Shown one piece after another: positions 8,741 to 16,912 of a stretch of 64,000 nt of DNA. The notes below the pieces were generated by a model. That model was given only the letters and a program-made list of their open reading frames with translations. It did not search any database and had not been told where the DNA came from. Both the position numbers and the translations under genes were made by a program. The stretch's first letter is position 1. Each line of letters starts with the position of its first letter. Origin of the DNA: CAZWVI01 sp964637165 (lineage in GTDB: Bacteria > Planctomycetota > UBA1135). The stretch is from positions 124,001 to 188,000 of the forward strand of contig CAZWVI010000001.1 in the NCBI GenBank assembly GCA_964637165.1. Direction: 5' to 3'.

Positions 8741-10432
8741 TTAAGAGCTTACTTTACTGCGCTCCATTTGGCCAATTAAACGCAACAAATCGGCGCGCTC
8801 GACCATGCCCATAAAGCGCATGTTTTCAGCGTCTTCAACTACAGCAAAGTTGTTGCCACGGTAGTCGGCAAAAGCCGCTACTGCATCTTCAAGCTTTGTG
8901 GTGGCCACCAATGCACATTCTTCGGGCGTTAGCGATGTTAGGTCGCCAGCAATAACTAAGCTCGCTGCATGCGGGTCGTAGGCGAGTCCTTCAAGGTCAC
9001 GTAAGCGAATTAAGCCGACCAAAGCCCCTTGGTTGTTGATAACTGGGAATTGATTAAAGCGGGCGTGGTTGGCATAGCGAAGAATTTCATCCATGCTGTC
9101 GCTTTCCTTAAGTGGGGCAACGCCTGCGCGCATGACTCGTCCAACATCAAGGTCGGCAATTTCATTTGCCTTATGGTTGCGTTTGCCGCGGAGGGCCTTG
9201 AAAAGCGAGGAAAACATCGAGCGATTCTCAACTTCATCACTGCCACGCAATAGTAAGTGACCAATGTTTACTTCACCGGCCGCAATTACAACATGCTTCA
9301 CAAGAAGTGGACCTCCTAGTTCGAAAATGACTACGGCGCCAAGCACAATATTTAGTAAGCGCGCTCCAAGTTCTGGATCAAATTCTCCAGCAACTTGTGC
9401 AAGTGCAATAGCCGCCCCTGCTTGACAAAGTAATGCGAGCCCGAGAGGCGGGGAAGTGCGGTCGCGAATGTTGAATAAATTTAAACCGCTTAGCTGGATA
9501 CCTAAACGTGCTCCAGCAACCTTACCAACCGTTCTAGCTAAGACGTATATGCCTACTGCGATCCAGTTTTCACTCAGCAGGCTGAAGTCGAGGTGCAATC
9601 CGGAAAGCACAAAAAATGCAACATAGGCCGGAGGGGCTAAATTTTGCATCGAATTGGTAATCGGCTCAAAGTAGCGCGAGCGGTTGGCAACTACTGCACC
9701 GGTTACTAAGAAAGCCAGCATGTGTGGAACGCCGGTAAGTTTGCAACCACCAATTGCTATGGCTAATACGGCAATTAGAGGCAAAGTATAGTTGCCATGA
9801 CCGGTACGGTCTTGCATGACGATTAGCGCGTGCCCGGCAATTATTCCGAACAGTAAAGAACCTATGACATCCCAAGCGGCCGCGCTTGGCCCAGCTTCGC
9901 TCATGCCGCTAAAGAAGGCTAAGCCGAGTAGTACTAATTCAAAAAAGAGCACTGCCCAGACGTTGCTGAGAGCGGTGAGTAATTTGATGGTGTCGGTGGT
10001 ATTGCCGTGGGCATCAAATTCATCTAACACTAATAAAGTGGTGGCGGGGGCAACTGCTACTGCCATAACTCCCAGTAAAAGTGGTGCGGCAATTCCGTCC
10101 ATTACAGGAATTGATAATCCCGCAACTGCGAAGAATGTAAGCGCGCTTTCTGCGCCAGACAGGGTTAATAATTGTTTAGTGCGTCCACGTAGAGCATTGA
10201 TCTTGAAATGCCCGCCAAGTACGAAAAGCACTAAGGCCATCGCGATATCGTTTACCGGCTCAGACAGCGCATCAATGTGATTGTGCGGCAGAATGTCCAA
10301 GCCTTGGGAGCCGAGAATTATTCCAGCTGCCAAGTAGCCGGTAAGAGTCGGAAGCTTCAGCCAGCGCGCAATCGTTCCACAGATACTCCCGCCGAGCAGG
10401 ATCATTCCACAGGTGAAGAGCAGTTCGTTCAT
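8741..10432 (-). CDS. CPA2-family cation:proton antiporter with CBS pair
   Basis: A 563-residue membrane protein. Residues 1-385 hold about twelve transmembrane segments of the KefB/CPA2 exchanger type (LKLPTLTGYLAAGIILGSQG; VPHMLAFLVTGAVVANRSR). After a linker, residues about 425-560 form two CBS domains (DVGRVMRAGVAPLKESDSM and a second copy ending in GMVERADLLRLIG), which usually sense adenine nucleotides and gate transport. It probably exchanges K+ or Na+ for protons across the inner membrane; the ion cannot be told. The gene starts two bases after polA stops and is the last of a tightly packed minus-strand operon. A TrkA-N domain, common in Kef proteins, is absent and CBS domains take its place. 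Confidence 0.85.
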   Translation of the reverse strand: MNELLFTCGMILLGGSICGTIARWLKLPTLTGYLAAGIILGSQGLDILPHNHIDALSEPVNDIAMALVLFVLGGHFKINALRGRTKQLLTLSGAESALTFFAVAGLSIPVMDGIAAPLLLGVMAVAVAPATTLLVLDEFDAHGNTTDTIKLLTALSNVWAVLFFELVLLGLAFFSGMSEAGPSAAAWDVIGSLLFGIIAGHALIVMQDRTGHGNYTLPLIAVLAIAIGGCKLTGVPHMLAFLVTGAVVANRSRYFEPITNSMQNLAPPAYVAFFVLSGLHLDFSLLSENWIAVGIYVLARTVGKVAGARLGIQLSGLNLFNIRDRTSPPLGLALLCQAGAAIALAQVAGEFDPELGARLLNIVLGAVVIFELGGPLLVKHVVIAAGEVNIGHLLLRGSDEVENRSMFSSLFKALRGKRNHKANEIADLDVGRVMRAGVAPLKESDSMDEILRYANHARFNQFPVINNQGALVGLIRLRDLEGLAYDPHAASLVIAGDLTSLTPEECALVATTKLEDAVAAFADYRGNNFAVVEDAENMRFMGMVERADLLRLIGQMERSKVSS

Positions 10433-10434
10433 GT

Positions 10435-13182
10435 TTAGTGTGCGCTAGCCCAATCAGCACCGGAGCCAATCTCGACCATTAACGGCACATCAAGTTTAGC
10501 TACGTCTTCCATTTCACGGCGAACTAAGTCGCAAAGTTGTTCAAGCTCTTCCGTTGGACAATCAAAAACTAATTCGTCATGCACCTGTAACATCATTTTG
10601 GCTTGCATGTTTTTAGCCTGAAGTGCTGCAGAAACTTTAAGCATCGCCATCTTAATTAAATCGGCGGCAGCACCTTGGACCGGAGTATTGACCGCCACGT
10701 TTTCAGCTGATGCGCGCACGCGACCATCGCTTGATTCAAGTTCGGGCATTGGTCTGCGGCGACCGAATAAAGTGCGCACCTCACCTTTCTTTTCAGCGTC
10801 GGCTAAAGTTTGGTCAAGCCAGTGGCGTACCCCTGGCAAAGCCTCGAAATAAGCTTCAATGAATTCACGCGCTTCGGCAAAAGTGATTTTTAATTCACGC
10901 GCTAAGCGTTGTGGACCCATTCCATAAAGAATTCCAAAATTAATTGTTTTGGCGCGTGACCGCATTTCCGAACTAACTTCTTCAACTTCAACTCCAAAAA
11001 TTAGGGCCGCGGTACGCGCGTGCACATCGGCCCCGTCACGAAATGCTTGTTGTAGTTGCGGGTCGCCGGCAAGGTGGGCTACTACGCGCAATTCAATTTG
11101 CGAATAATCGGCCGAGACCATTACCCAAGAGTTATTGCGCGGTACGAATGCACGCCGTATCTCACGCCCCAATTCCGTGCGAATTGGAATGTTCTGCAAG
11201 TTTGGGTCAGAGCTGGACATGCGCCCGGTGCTGGTGCCCGATTGGTGATAGCTAGTGTGAATGCAATTGGTGTTGGGATTAACGAAACCTGGAAGCGCCT
11301 CTACATAAGTGCTTCGCAACTTGGCCAAATGTCGAAATTCCGAAATCAAATCGACGATTTCTACCCCACGAAACTTTTCTAATACAGCGGCATTTGTTGA
11401 GTAGCCAGTTTTAGTTTTGCGTAAACGCTTAACTCCAACAATGTCTTGGATTTTTAATTTTTCAAACAGAATAGGACTCAACTGCTTGGGAGAATTGATG
11501 TTGAAAGGAGAGCCAGCAATTTCGAAGATGCGTTCTTCAAGTTCAAGTTGGCGACGCGAAATGAATTTTTCCATTTCTTTAAGACGTGCTTTGTCGATGC
11601 AGATTCCGTTTGCCTCCATTTCTTGAAGCACGGTGATTAAGGGCATCTCAACATCTTCAAAGAGTTGTTCAACCTTAGCCTTGGCTAATTCCTCTTTTAA
11701 AGGGTTAACTAATAGCCAGGTTGCATGTGCATCTTCGCAGGCATAGCGGGAGACATCTTCGATAGGTACTAAATCCATAGTGGTTTGTTGTTTGCCTTTA
11801 CCAATAATTTCGCTAGTGGCAATTTTTTTCATGTCCAAGTAGTGCATCGCCAATGAATCCAATCCATGTGAATTGATAGGGTCGGCTAAGCAATGGGCAA
11901 TCATGGTGTCGAAACTCCAGCCGCGAACTTCAAGATTGGCTTGTTTTAGAACGTGAGCATCGTATTTGATGTTTTGGCCAATTTTTGGAATCGCTTGGTC
12001 AAGCAAGATCGGAGCCAATAAGGCCAGCGGGTCTTGTTGTGAACTTGAAAGTAGTGGTGGGTCCAAATTGACCGGCAAGTACCACGCGCAATTATCGTCC
12101 CAGCAAAAAGAAATGCCGACTAATTTGCAACGCAGGGGGTCGAGTCCGGTTGTTTCGGTGTCGATGGCAAAGCCACCACTTTTTTGTAATCCGTTTAATA
12201 ATTGATCAAGTAAGTCGGGTGTATTAACCAGCCGGTAATCGCGATCTTTAGGCGCGGGGAATGATTGCTCGGCCGGTTTTGGCGGAGCATCGTCGCCTGC
12301 AGTAAAGTTGGTGTCCGCCGCGGCAAAACGATCTCGCAAACTATTAAAGGAATGATCACCACAAAAATCTAGTAATTGTTTTTGCTTGCGCTCTTGGGGA
12401 GTAAAACTACTGATGTCGCCCAAGTCCATGTCAGTTTTTAGCGTGACTAACTCTAAAGCTAGTTGCGCTTGCTGGCGACTCAGTTCTAAGTTCTCGCGCA
12501 GCTTGCCTTTTTCCTGAAGCGGACCCTGTCGGAGGATGTTTTCTAAACTTCCATATTTTTGCAACAGGATTGTTGCGCGTTTAGGGCCAACACCTGGAAC
12601 TCCTTTCACGTTGTCAGAACTATCGCCGACTAAAGCTTGCCACTCGGCCATTAATTCTGGTAGCACGCCAAATTTTTCCTCGACTTCAGCCGGGCCTAAT
12701 TCGGCAATTGGGTCGTTGCGCTTGGGTGGCGGGCATAGCTTTACCTGATTGCTTACTACTTGCGCGAGGTCCTTGTCGCTGGCACAAAGCCGAACTTCAT
12801 AACCCTGTTCTGCGCCCTGTACGGCCAAGCTCGCCAAAATATCATCAGCCTCAAATCCAGCACGGTCTAATTGGCAAAGACCAAGTAACTCAACAACCTC
12901 GCGCATCCAGGGAAATTGAACGCGCAGGTCGTCGTCAAGTTCATCACGGTTGGCTTTGTATTCCTCGCACAATTTATGGCGAAAGGTTGGCTCGGAACGA
13001 TCCCAGGCAACAACAACTAATTCGGCCTGCTCGGCTTCAACAACGCGCAGCAAACTCGAAATAAATCCATACAGTGCGCCTGAAGGGCGACCTTGGTCAT
13101 CGGTTAATCCACGAATTGCGAAAAATGCACGAAAGGCTAAAGCCGTGGCATCGACAACTAACAGGCGGGGGGTGGCGGTCAT
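10435..13182 (-). CDS. polA: DNA polymerase I
   Basis: A full-length 915-residue family A polymerase. The N-terminal 5' nuclease is at about residues 1-290, the 3'-5' exonuclease at about 310-500 with its DxE motif intact (FAIDTETTGLDPL), and the polymerase at about 510-915 with motif A (VSADYSQIELRVVAHL), the O-helix region (AKTINFGILYGM) and motif C (QVHDELVF). All three activities look intact. It fills gaps and removes RNA primers in replication and repair. It is packed between a DedA-like gene and the antiporter with two-base gaps, in the same operon as recJ, so two repair nucleases are co-expressed. No SOS-type palindrome was noticed inside the operon. Confidence 0.97.
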   Translation of the reverse strand: MTATPRLLVVDATALAFRAFFAIRGLTDDQGRPSGALYGFISSLLRVVEAEQAELVVVAWDRSEPTFRHKLCEEYKANRDELDDDLRVQFPWMREVVELLGLCQLDRAGFEADDILASLAVQGAEQGYEVRLCASDKDLAQVVSNQVKLCPPPKRNDPIAELGPAEVEEKFGVLPELMAEWQALVGDSSDNVKGVPGVGPKRATILLQKYGSLENILRQGPLQEKGKLRENLELSRQQAQLALELVTLKTDMDLGDISSFTPQERKQKQLLDFCGDHSFNSLRDRFAAADTNFTAGDDAPPKPAEQSFPAPKDRDYRLVNTPDLLDQLLNGLQKSGGFAIDTETTGLDPLRCKLVGISFCWDDNCAWYLPVNLDPPLLSSSQQDPLALLAPILLDQAIPKIGQNIKYDAHVLKQANLEVRGWSFDTMIAHCLADPINSHGLDSLAMHYLDMKKIATSEIIGKGKQQTTMDLVPIEDVSRYACEDAHATWLLVNPLKEELAKAKVEQLFEDVEMPLITVLQEMEANGICIDKARLKEMEKFISRRQLELEERIFEIAGSPFNINSPKQLSPILFEKLKIQDIVGVKRLRKTKTGYSTNAAVLEKFRGVEIVDLISEFRHLAKLRSTYVEALPGFVNPNTNCIHTSYHQSGTSTGRMSSSDPNLQNIPIRTELGREIRRAFVPRNNSWVMVSADYSQIELRVVAHLAGDPQLQQAFRDGADVHARTAALIFGVEVEEVSSEMRSRAKTINFGILYGMGPQRLARELKITFAEAREFIEAYFEALPGVRHWLDQTLADAEKKGEVRTLFGRRRPMPELESSDGRVRASAENVAVNTPVQGAAADLIKMAMLKVSAALQAKNMQAKMMLQVHDELVFDCPTEELEQLCDLVRREMEDVAKLDVPLMVEIGSGADWASAH

Positions 13183-13184
13183 GC

Positions 13185-13796
13185 TTAACTATATTTAAGC
13201 AGTGCGAACACTGCGATGATTAAAACTGTGGCCAAAATTGCGATGCGGTCGAACCATTTTTCGACCCACTCAATGATCGGTTGGCCCCAAATTCGCAGCA
13301 GTAAGCCTTCCGTGCCAAAGCGCAGGCAACGTCCGACTGCGGCGATGGCGATAAAAGTTCCGAGGTCTTGACCAAATACACCGCCGGCAATAGTGAAGGC
13401 AATGAATGGAATTGGCGTTAGTGCGGCGGTGAACAAAATTAAGTTTCCATGCTCGCGATAGAGTTGTTCAACTTCGGGCCAATGTTGGTTTAGTCCCCAG
13501 AAGTCAACGATGCCAGCGCCAACTTTGTCCCATAAAAAAGCACCGATAAGCCAGCCAAAAACTCCTCCGGCAACCGAGAAAAATGTCGTTAGTAATCCGT
13601 ACCGAAGTGCCCGCTGCGGTTTGGCCGCCCCCATGGCCATAAGTAATGGGTCAACTGGAATGGGCAAGAATGATGCTTCGGCGAAACTTAACCCGTAAAG
13701 AGCTGGTTCTGCCCAACGCTTATCGGCAAGGCTAAGGGCCCAGTCAAAAACTGAACGGAGAAACTTGGTGATTGGTGAGATAAGCGGCAGGCTCAT
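13185..13796 (-). CDS. YqaA/DedA-family (VTT domain) membrane protein
   Basis: A 203-residue membrane protein with about five hydrophobic segments. The pattern YGLSFAEASFLPIPVDPLLM followed by GGVFGWLIGAFLWDKVG and ALTPIPFIAFTIAGGVFGQD fits the SNARE-associated/VTT (DedA, YqaA) superfamily, which includes undecaprenyl-phosphate and phospholipid flippases. Function here is inferred only. It overlaps recJ by four bases upstream and lies two bases from polA downstream, so it is translated within the recJ-polA operon even though its job looks unrelated to DNA repair. Confidence 0.8.
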   Translation of the reverse strand: MSLPLISPITKFLRSVFDWALSLADKRWAEPALYGLSFAEASFLPIPVDPLLMAMGAAKPQRALRYGLLTTFFSVAGGVFGWLIGAFLWDKVGAGIVDFWGLNQHWPEVEQLYREHGNLILFTAALTPIPFIAFTIAGGVFGQDLGTFIAIAAVGRCLRFGTEGLLLRIWGQPIIEWVEKWFDRIAILATVLIIAVFALLKYS

Positions 13797-15556
13797 GATT
13801 GCTCAGCAGTGCGAATGTCTTTTAAGGTCCACTGAACCGAGGTCTCGCCGCGGAAGTGGTTAAGGCTAACGGTATAGGCGACGTCAACTTCGTCGCCAAG
13901 AGTTAAGTTGGCTAAGCGCTCGGCTTGTTGCCACGCGAGTACCCTCACAGTGCTGGCATTTCTTTCGAGCGTGATTTCAAGGTGCTCTTGTTCCTTGCCG
14001 ATGCCGCGCACATTTGAAATGCTAGCACCTTCACAACAAAAGATTGGCTCGCGGTTTGCTTCACCATATGGCTCGAGCAAATTTAATTCACGTACAGTTT
14101 TCGGTGACATATCGGAAGGGCCGGCAATCGCATCAATTGTGAGGGTTAATGGCGGTGGGGCCGGTAAATGTTCGGCGGCGGCAACTAAGCAGGCCATAAT
14201 TTCATCGTGCTTGGCCGGATCGAAACTGAATCCGGCGGCGCGTGCATGACCACCACAACTTTTGAACAGTGGTCTGGCGGCCTCAATTAAGGCCATTAAG
14301 TTGCTGCCCTCAGGAGCGCGCGCCGAGCCACGGGCAAGTCCCGGTTCGGTCTCGGTCCACGCAAGGGTGGGTAAGCCGTATTGGGCAGTGAAACGCGCCG
14401 CAACAATTCCTAATACGCCAACGTGTACATCGTTGTTGCCGGTGAATAATACTTTTTGACCTTGTTCATATTGTTGCTCAACCTGCGGACTTAAGCTTTT
14501 TAAATCGCGCGCTTGCACACCTTTGCGGTCGCTGTTCAACGCTTCAAGTTCGGCTGCCAATAAACTTGCCTCTTGTGAATTACTGCTGGCAAGTAATCGG
14601 TAAGAAGTGTCGGCGCTGCTCATACGACCAGCGGCATTGATGCGTGGTCCCAAGCGAAACCCCAGGTCACCGGAAGTTATATCGCCACGGATTTTGCTGA
14701 CTCTTACAAGTTCTGCAATTCCCGGAAATGATGAGTCTTTTAAATTTTTAAGCCCGTGGTGAACGAGAGAGCGGTTTGGCCCTTTGAGGGGCATCACGTC
14801 GGCGACGGTTGCCAAGGCGGCTAGTCCCATTGAATCGAAGAGAAAGCGACGATGATTATCCGGGAGTTCATTGTTGCCATTTATTTCACGCAAAAGCCCC
14901 CAAGCTAAAAGCCAGGCGACACCGGTGCCGCAAAACCAAGGAAAGTTGTCACCGCCCTGGCCGCGGTCGGCATCGGCACCCGGTGCGCACCAAGGGTTTA
15001 CTAATGCCGTACATTTTGGACGTTGCTCTGCGGGTGGGTGGTGATCAATGATTACCACTTCAATCCCGCGTGCGGCCAGCGCCTCCATTTGCTCAATGGC
15101 CGAGGTCCCGTTATCGACAGTAACGATTACTTCGGCTTTAAAATCGTCGGCAACCTGCAAACTGCGCGCACCCAAGGAGTAGCCATCCTTGCCGCGATCG
15201 GGAATGAAAACATCGGCTTTGTTACCGAGCAGGCCGAATAGGCGCGACAGGAGGGCCGAGCCAGAAATGCCGTCAGCGTCATAGTCGCCGTGGATTTGGA
15301 TTCGCGCATTACCTTTGATAGCCGTTGTCAAACAGTCAATTGCCGGTTTAAAGTCCGGCAAGGTGTTAGGATCCGGTAGAATTTGCAAGCTGGGTCCCAG
15401 AAAGGCCTTGGCACTTTCGGGGTCAATAATGCCGCGATGAACGAGGGTCTGAGCGATTACTGGGTGCACTTCTAGCGCCTTCGCCAGCCGCTCGCTTTCG
15501 GCATGGTTTTCCTCGCGGAGTTGCCACTGGTATTTGGGAGTCAGGTTGGTTGACAT
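13793..15556 (-). CDS. recJ: Single-stranded-DNA-specific exonuclease
   Basis: RecJ degrades single-stranded DNA 5' to 3' in recombination and mismatch repair. The DHH core is intact: IHGDYDADGISGS at about residues 88-100, VTVDNGTSAIEQM, then VIIDHHPPAEQRP near residue 155. The DHHA1 domain shows GGHARAAGFSF and an OB-like C-terminal domain follows. I chose ATG 15556 (587 residues); the open frame runs upstream to 15694 but the extra 46 residues are not RecJ-like and would run back through the selA start. TAGAAT at 15567-15572 (minus strand) lies ten bases before the ATG, giving a leader of about four bases. First gene of the recJ, DedA, polA, antiporter operon. Confidence 0.95.
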   Translation of the reverse strand: MSTNLTPKYQWQLREENHAESERLAKALEVHPVIAQTLVHRGIIDPESAKAFLGPSLQILPDPNTLPDFKPAIDCLTTAIKGNARIQIHGDYDADGISGSALLSRLFGLLGNKADVFIPDRGKDGYSLGARSLQVADDFKAEVIVTVDNGTSAIEQMEALAARGIEVVIIDHHPPAEQRPKCTALVNPWCAPGADADRGQGGDNFPWFCGTGVAWLLAWGLLREINGNNELPDNHRRFLFDSMGLAALATVADVMPLKGPNRSLVHHGLKNLKDSSFPGIAELVRVSKIRGDITSGDLGFRLGPRINAAGRMSSADTSYRLLASSNSQEASLLAAELEALNSDRKGVQARDLKSLSPQVEQQYEQGQKVLFTGNNDVHVGVLGIVAARFTAQYGLPTLAWTETEPGLARGSARAPEGSNLMALIEAARPLFKSCGGHARAAGFSFDPAKHDEIMACLVAAAEHLPAPPPLTLTIDAIAGPSDMSPKTVRELNLLEPYGEANREPIFCCEGASISNVRGIGKEQEHLEITLERNASTVRVLAWQQAERLANLTLGDEVDVAYTVSLNHFRGETSVQWTLKDIRTAEQS

Positions 15557-15564
15557 CAATGAGT

Positions 15565-15577
15565 TGATTCTAGGGCC
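15565..15577. promoter_or_regulatory. Divergent recJ/selA promoter with overlapping -10s
   Basis: On the plus strand GATTCT (15566-15571) is followed by AGGGCC and the selA ATG at 15578. On the minus strand TAGAAT (15572-15567) precedes the recJ ATG by ten bases. The two hexamers share five base pairs, so only one polymerase could occupy the site at a time. The plus hexamer is a weak match to TATAAT and no -35 is clear. Confidence 0.4.
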
Positions 15578-16912
15578 ATGACCGCACCGATTCTCCCCCG
15601 CATTCCTGCAATGAACAAACTTCTCGCAACTGGCGAGGAGCTTGGATTGCTCTCTTTTGGCCGTGAAGCTTTGCGATTGGCAATATCCGCGCAATTGGAC
15701 CGTTTGCGCCGCGATTGTTTGGCCGGCGCGGGTCGGGAAATTGATCAGAACTTTTGGGGTTTGGTCAGCGCTAGTCTAGAGGTAACCGCGGCCATGGAAA
15801 TGGGTCCGGCGCTTAATGGGACGGGCGTGGTCATGCACACCAATTTGGGGCGTGCACCATGGGCACCTGAAGCGGTGGCCGCCGCCTCCGCTGTGGCCGC
15901 ATATGGAGTTGTGGAAATTGATCGAAACGGGGGAGGCCGTGGCCGCCGCGATGCCGCCGTTTCAGCTCTGCTCGCGCAATTATGTGATTGTGCGGCGGGC
16001 TTGCCGGTGAATAACAATGCCGCCGCAGTTTTGTTAATGCTCTCCGGATTGGCCCGCGGCCGCAAGGTTGTAGTTGCGCGCAATGAGCTGGTTGAAATAG
16101 GTGGATCTTATCGAATGCATGAAGTTATTGCCGCAGCTGGAGCGGAAATGGTCGATGTTGGAACAACTAATCGCGTCCATCAAAAAGATTACGCTGAGGC
16201 TTTGGCCGATCCGGCAGTTGCCTGTGTATTTAGAGCCCATCCGAGTAATTTTGAAATAAAAGGTTTTACCGCCGATGTCGAAATGGCAGACTTGGCAAGA
16301 TTGTGTAAGACTCATGGCGTGCCATTGTGTTTTGATTTAGGTAGTGGTGTATTAAATGGGGCACAACTTGGCGGCGTTGAAGACGAACCAACAATTGCCC
16401 AAGCGGTCGCCGACGGTTGTGACTTAATAAGTTTTTCAGGTGATAAGTTACTCGGTGGTCCTCAAGCCGGTTTGATAATTGGAGCGCAAGCTTTGATAGA
16501 AAAGTTGCGTAACGACATGCTCACTCGGTGCCTGCGTTTAGATAAAACTATGTTGGCGGCACTGGAGGCAACTTTGCGTTTGCATGCGCTAGGTGAACAA
16601 GCTGCAAGTGAACGAATCCCAGCTCTTAAAATGTTGTCGGCGACCGCAGAAGAATTAAAAGTTAAGGCTCAGCAATTAGCGGTTAAATGGCGCGAACTAC
16701 ATTCTGATTGGGAAATTAAAGTAGTTGAGTGTCAAGGCCGGGTCGGTTCCGGAGCATCACCGCTTAAGTCCTTGCCTAGCTGGGGGATTTCAATCAATGC
16801 ACCAGCTAAGTCTGCCGAGGAATTGGCGCAATTTTTGCGCGATTTGCCAGTGCCAGTGTTTGCACGAATCCAAGACGCGGAAGTCGTGGTTGATGTGCGC
16901 ACTTTGGGCTAA
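15578..16912 (+). CDS. selA: L-seryl-tRNA(Sec) selenium transferase
   Basis: SelA is a PLP enzyme that converts seryl-tRNA(Sec) to selenocysteinyl-tRNA(Sec) with selenophosphate. The 444-residue product is of family length. It has an N-terminal tRNA-binding region (LPRIPAMNKLLATGEELGLL), the segment GTGVVMHTNLGRAPW, and the PLP lysine in SFSGDKLLGGPQAG at residue 290. All parts look intact. It is the first of three selenocysteine genes on the plus strand here; selD and tRNA-Sec follow after an oppositely oriented kinase gene. Its stop overlaps that kinase's stop by four bases. The partner elongation factor gene selB is not in this window. Confidence 0.96.
   Translation: MTAPILPRIPAMNKLLATGEELGLLSFGREALRLAISAQLDRLRRDCLAGAGREIDQNFWGLVSASLEVTAAMEMGPALNGTGVVMHTNLGRAPWAPEAVAAASAVAAYGVVEIDRNGGGRGRRDAAVSALLAQLCDCAAGLPVNNNAAAVLLMLSGLARGRKVVVARNELVEIGGSYRMHEVIAAAGAEMVDVGTTNRVHQKDYAEALADPAVACVFRAHPSNFEIKGFTADVEMADLARLCKTHGVPLCFDLGSGVLNGAQLGGVEDEPTIAQAVADGCDLISFSGDKLLGGPQAGLIIGAQALIEKLRNDMLTRCLRLDKTMLAALEATLRLHALGEQAASERIPALKMLSATAEELKVKAQQLAVKWRELHSDWEIKVVECQGRVGSGASPLKSLPSWGISINAPAKSAEELAQFLRDLPVPVFARIQDAEVVVDVRTLG

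Noticed and set aside
15557..15694. N-terminal extension of RecJ to 15694
   Set aside because: It covers the selA promoter and first selA codons, and the residues (many Cys and Arg) do not resemble RecJ.
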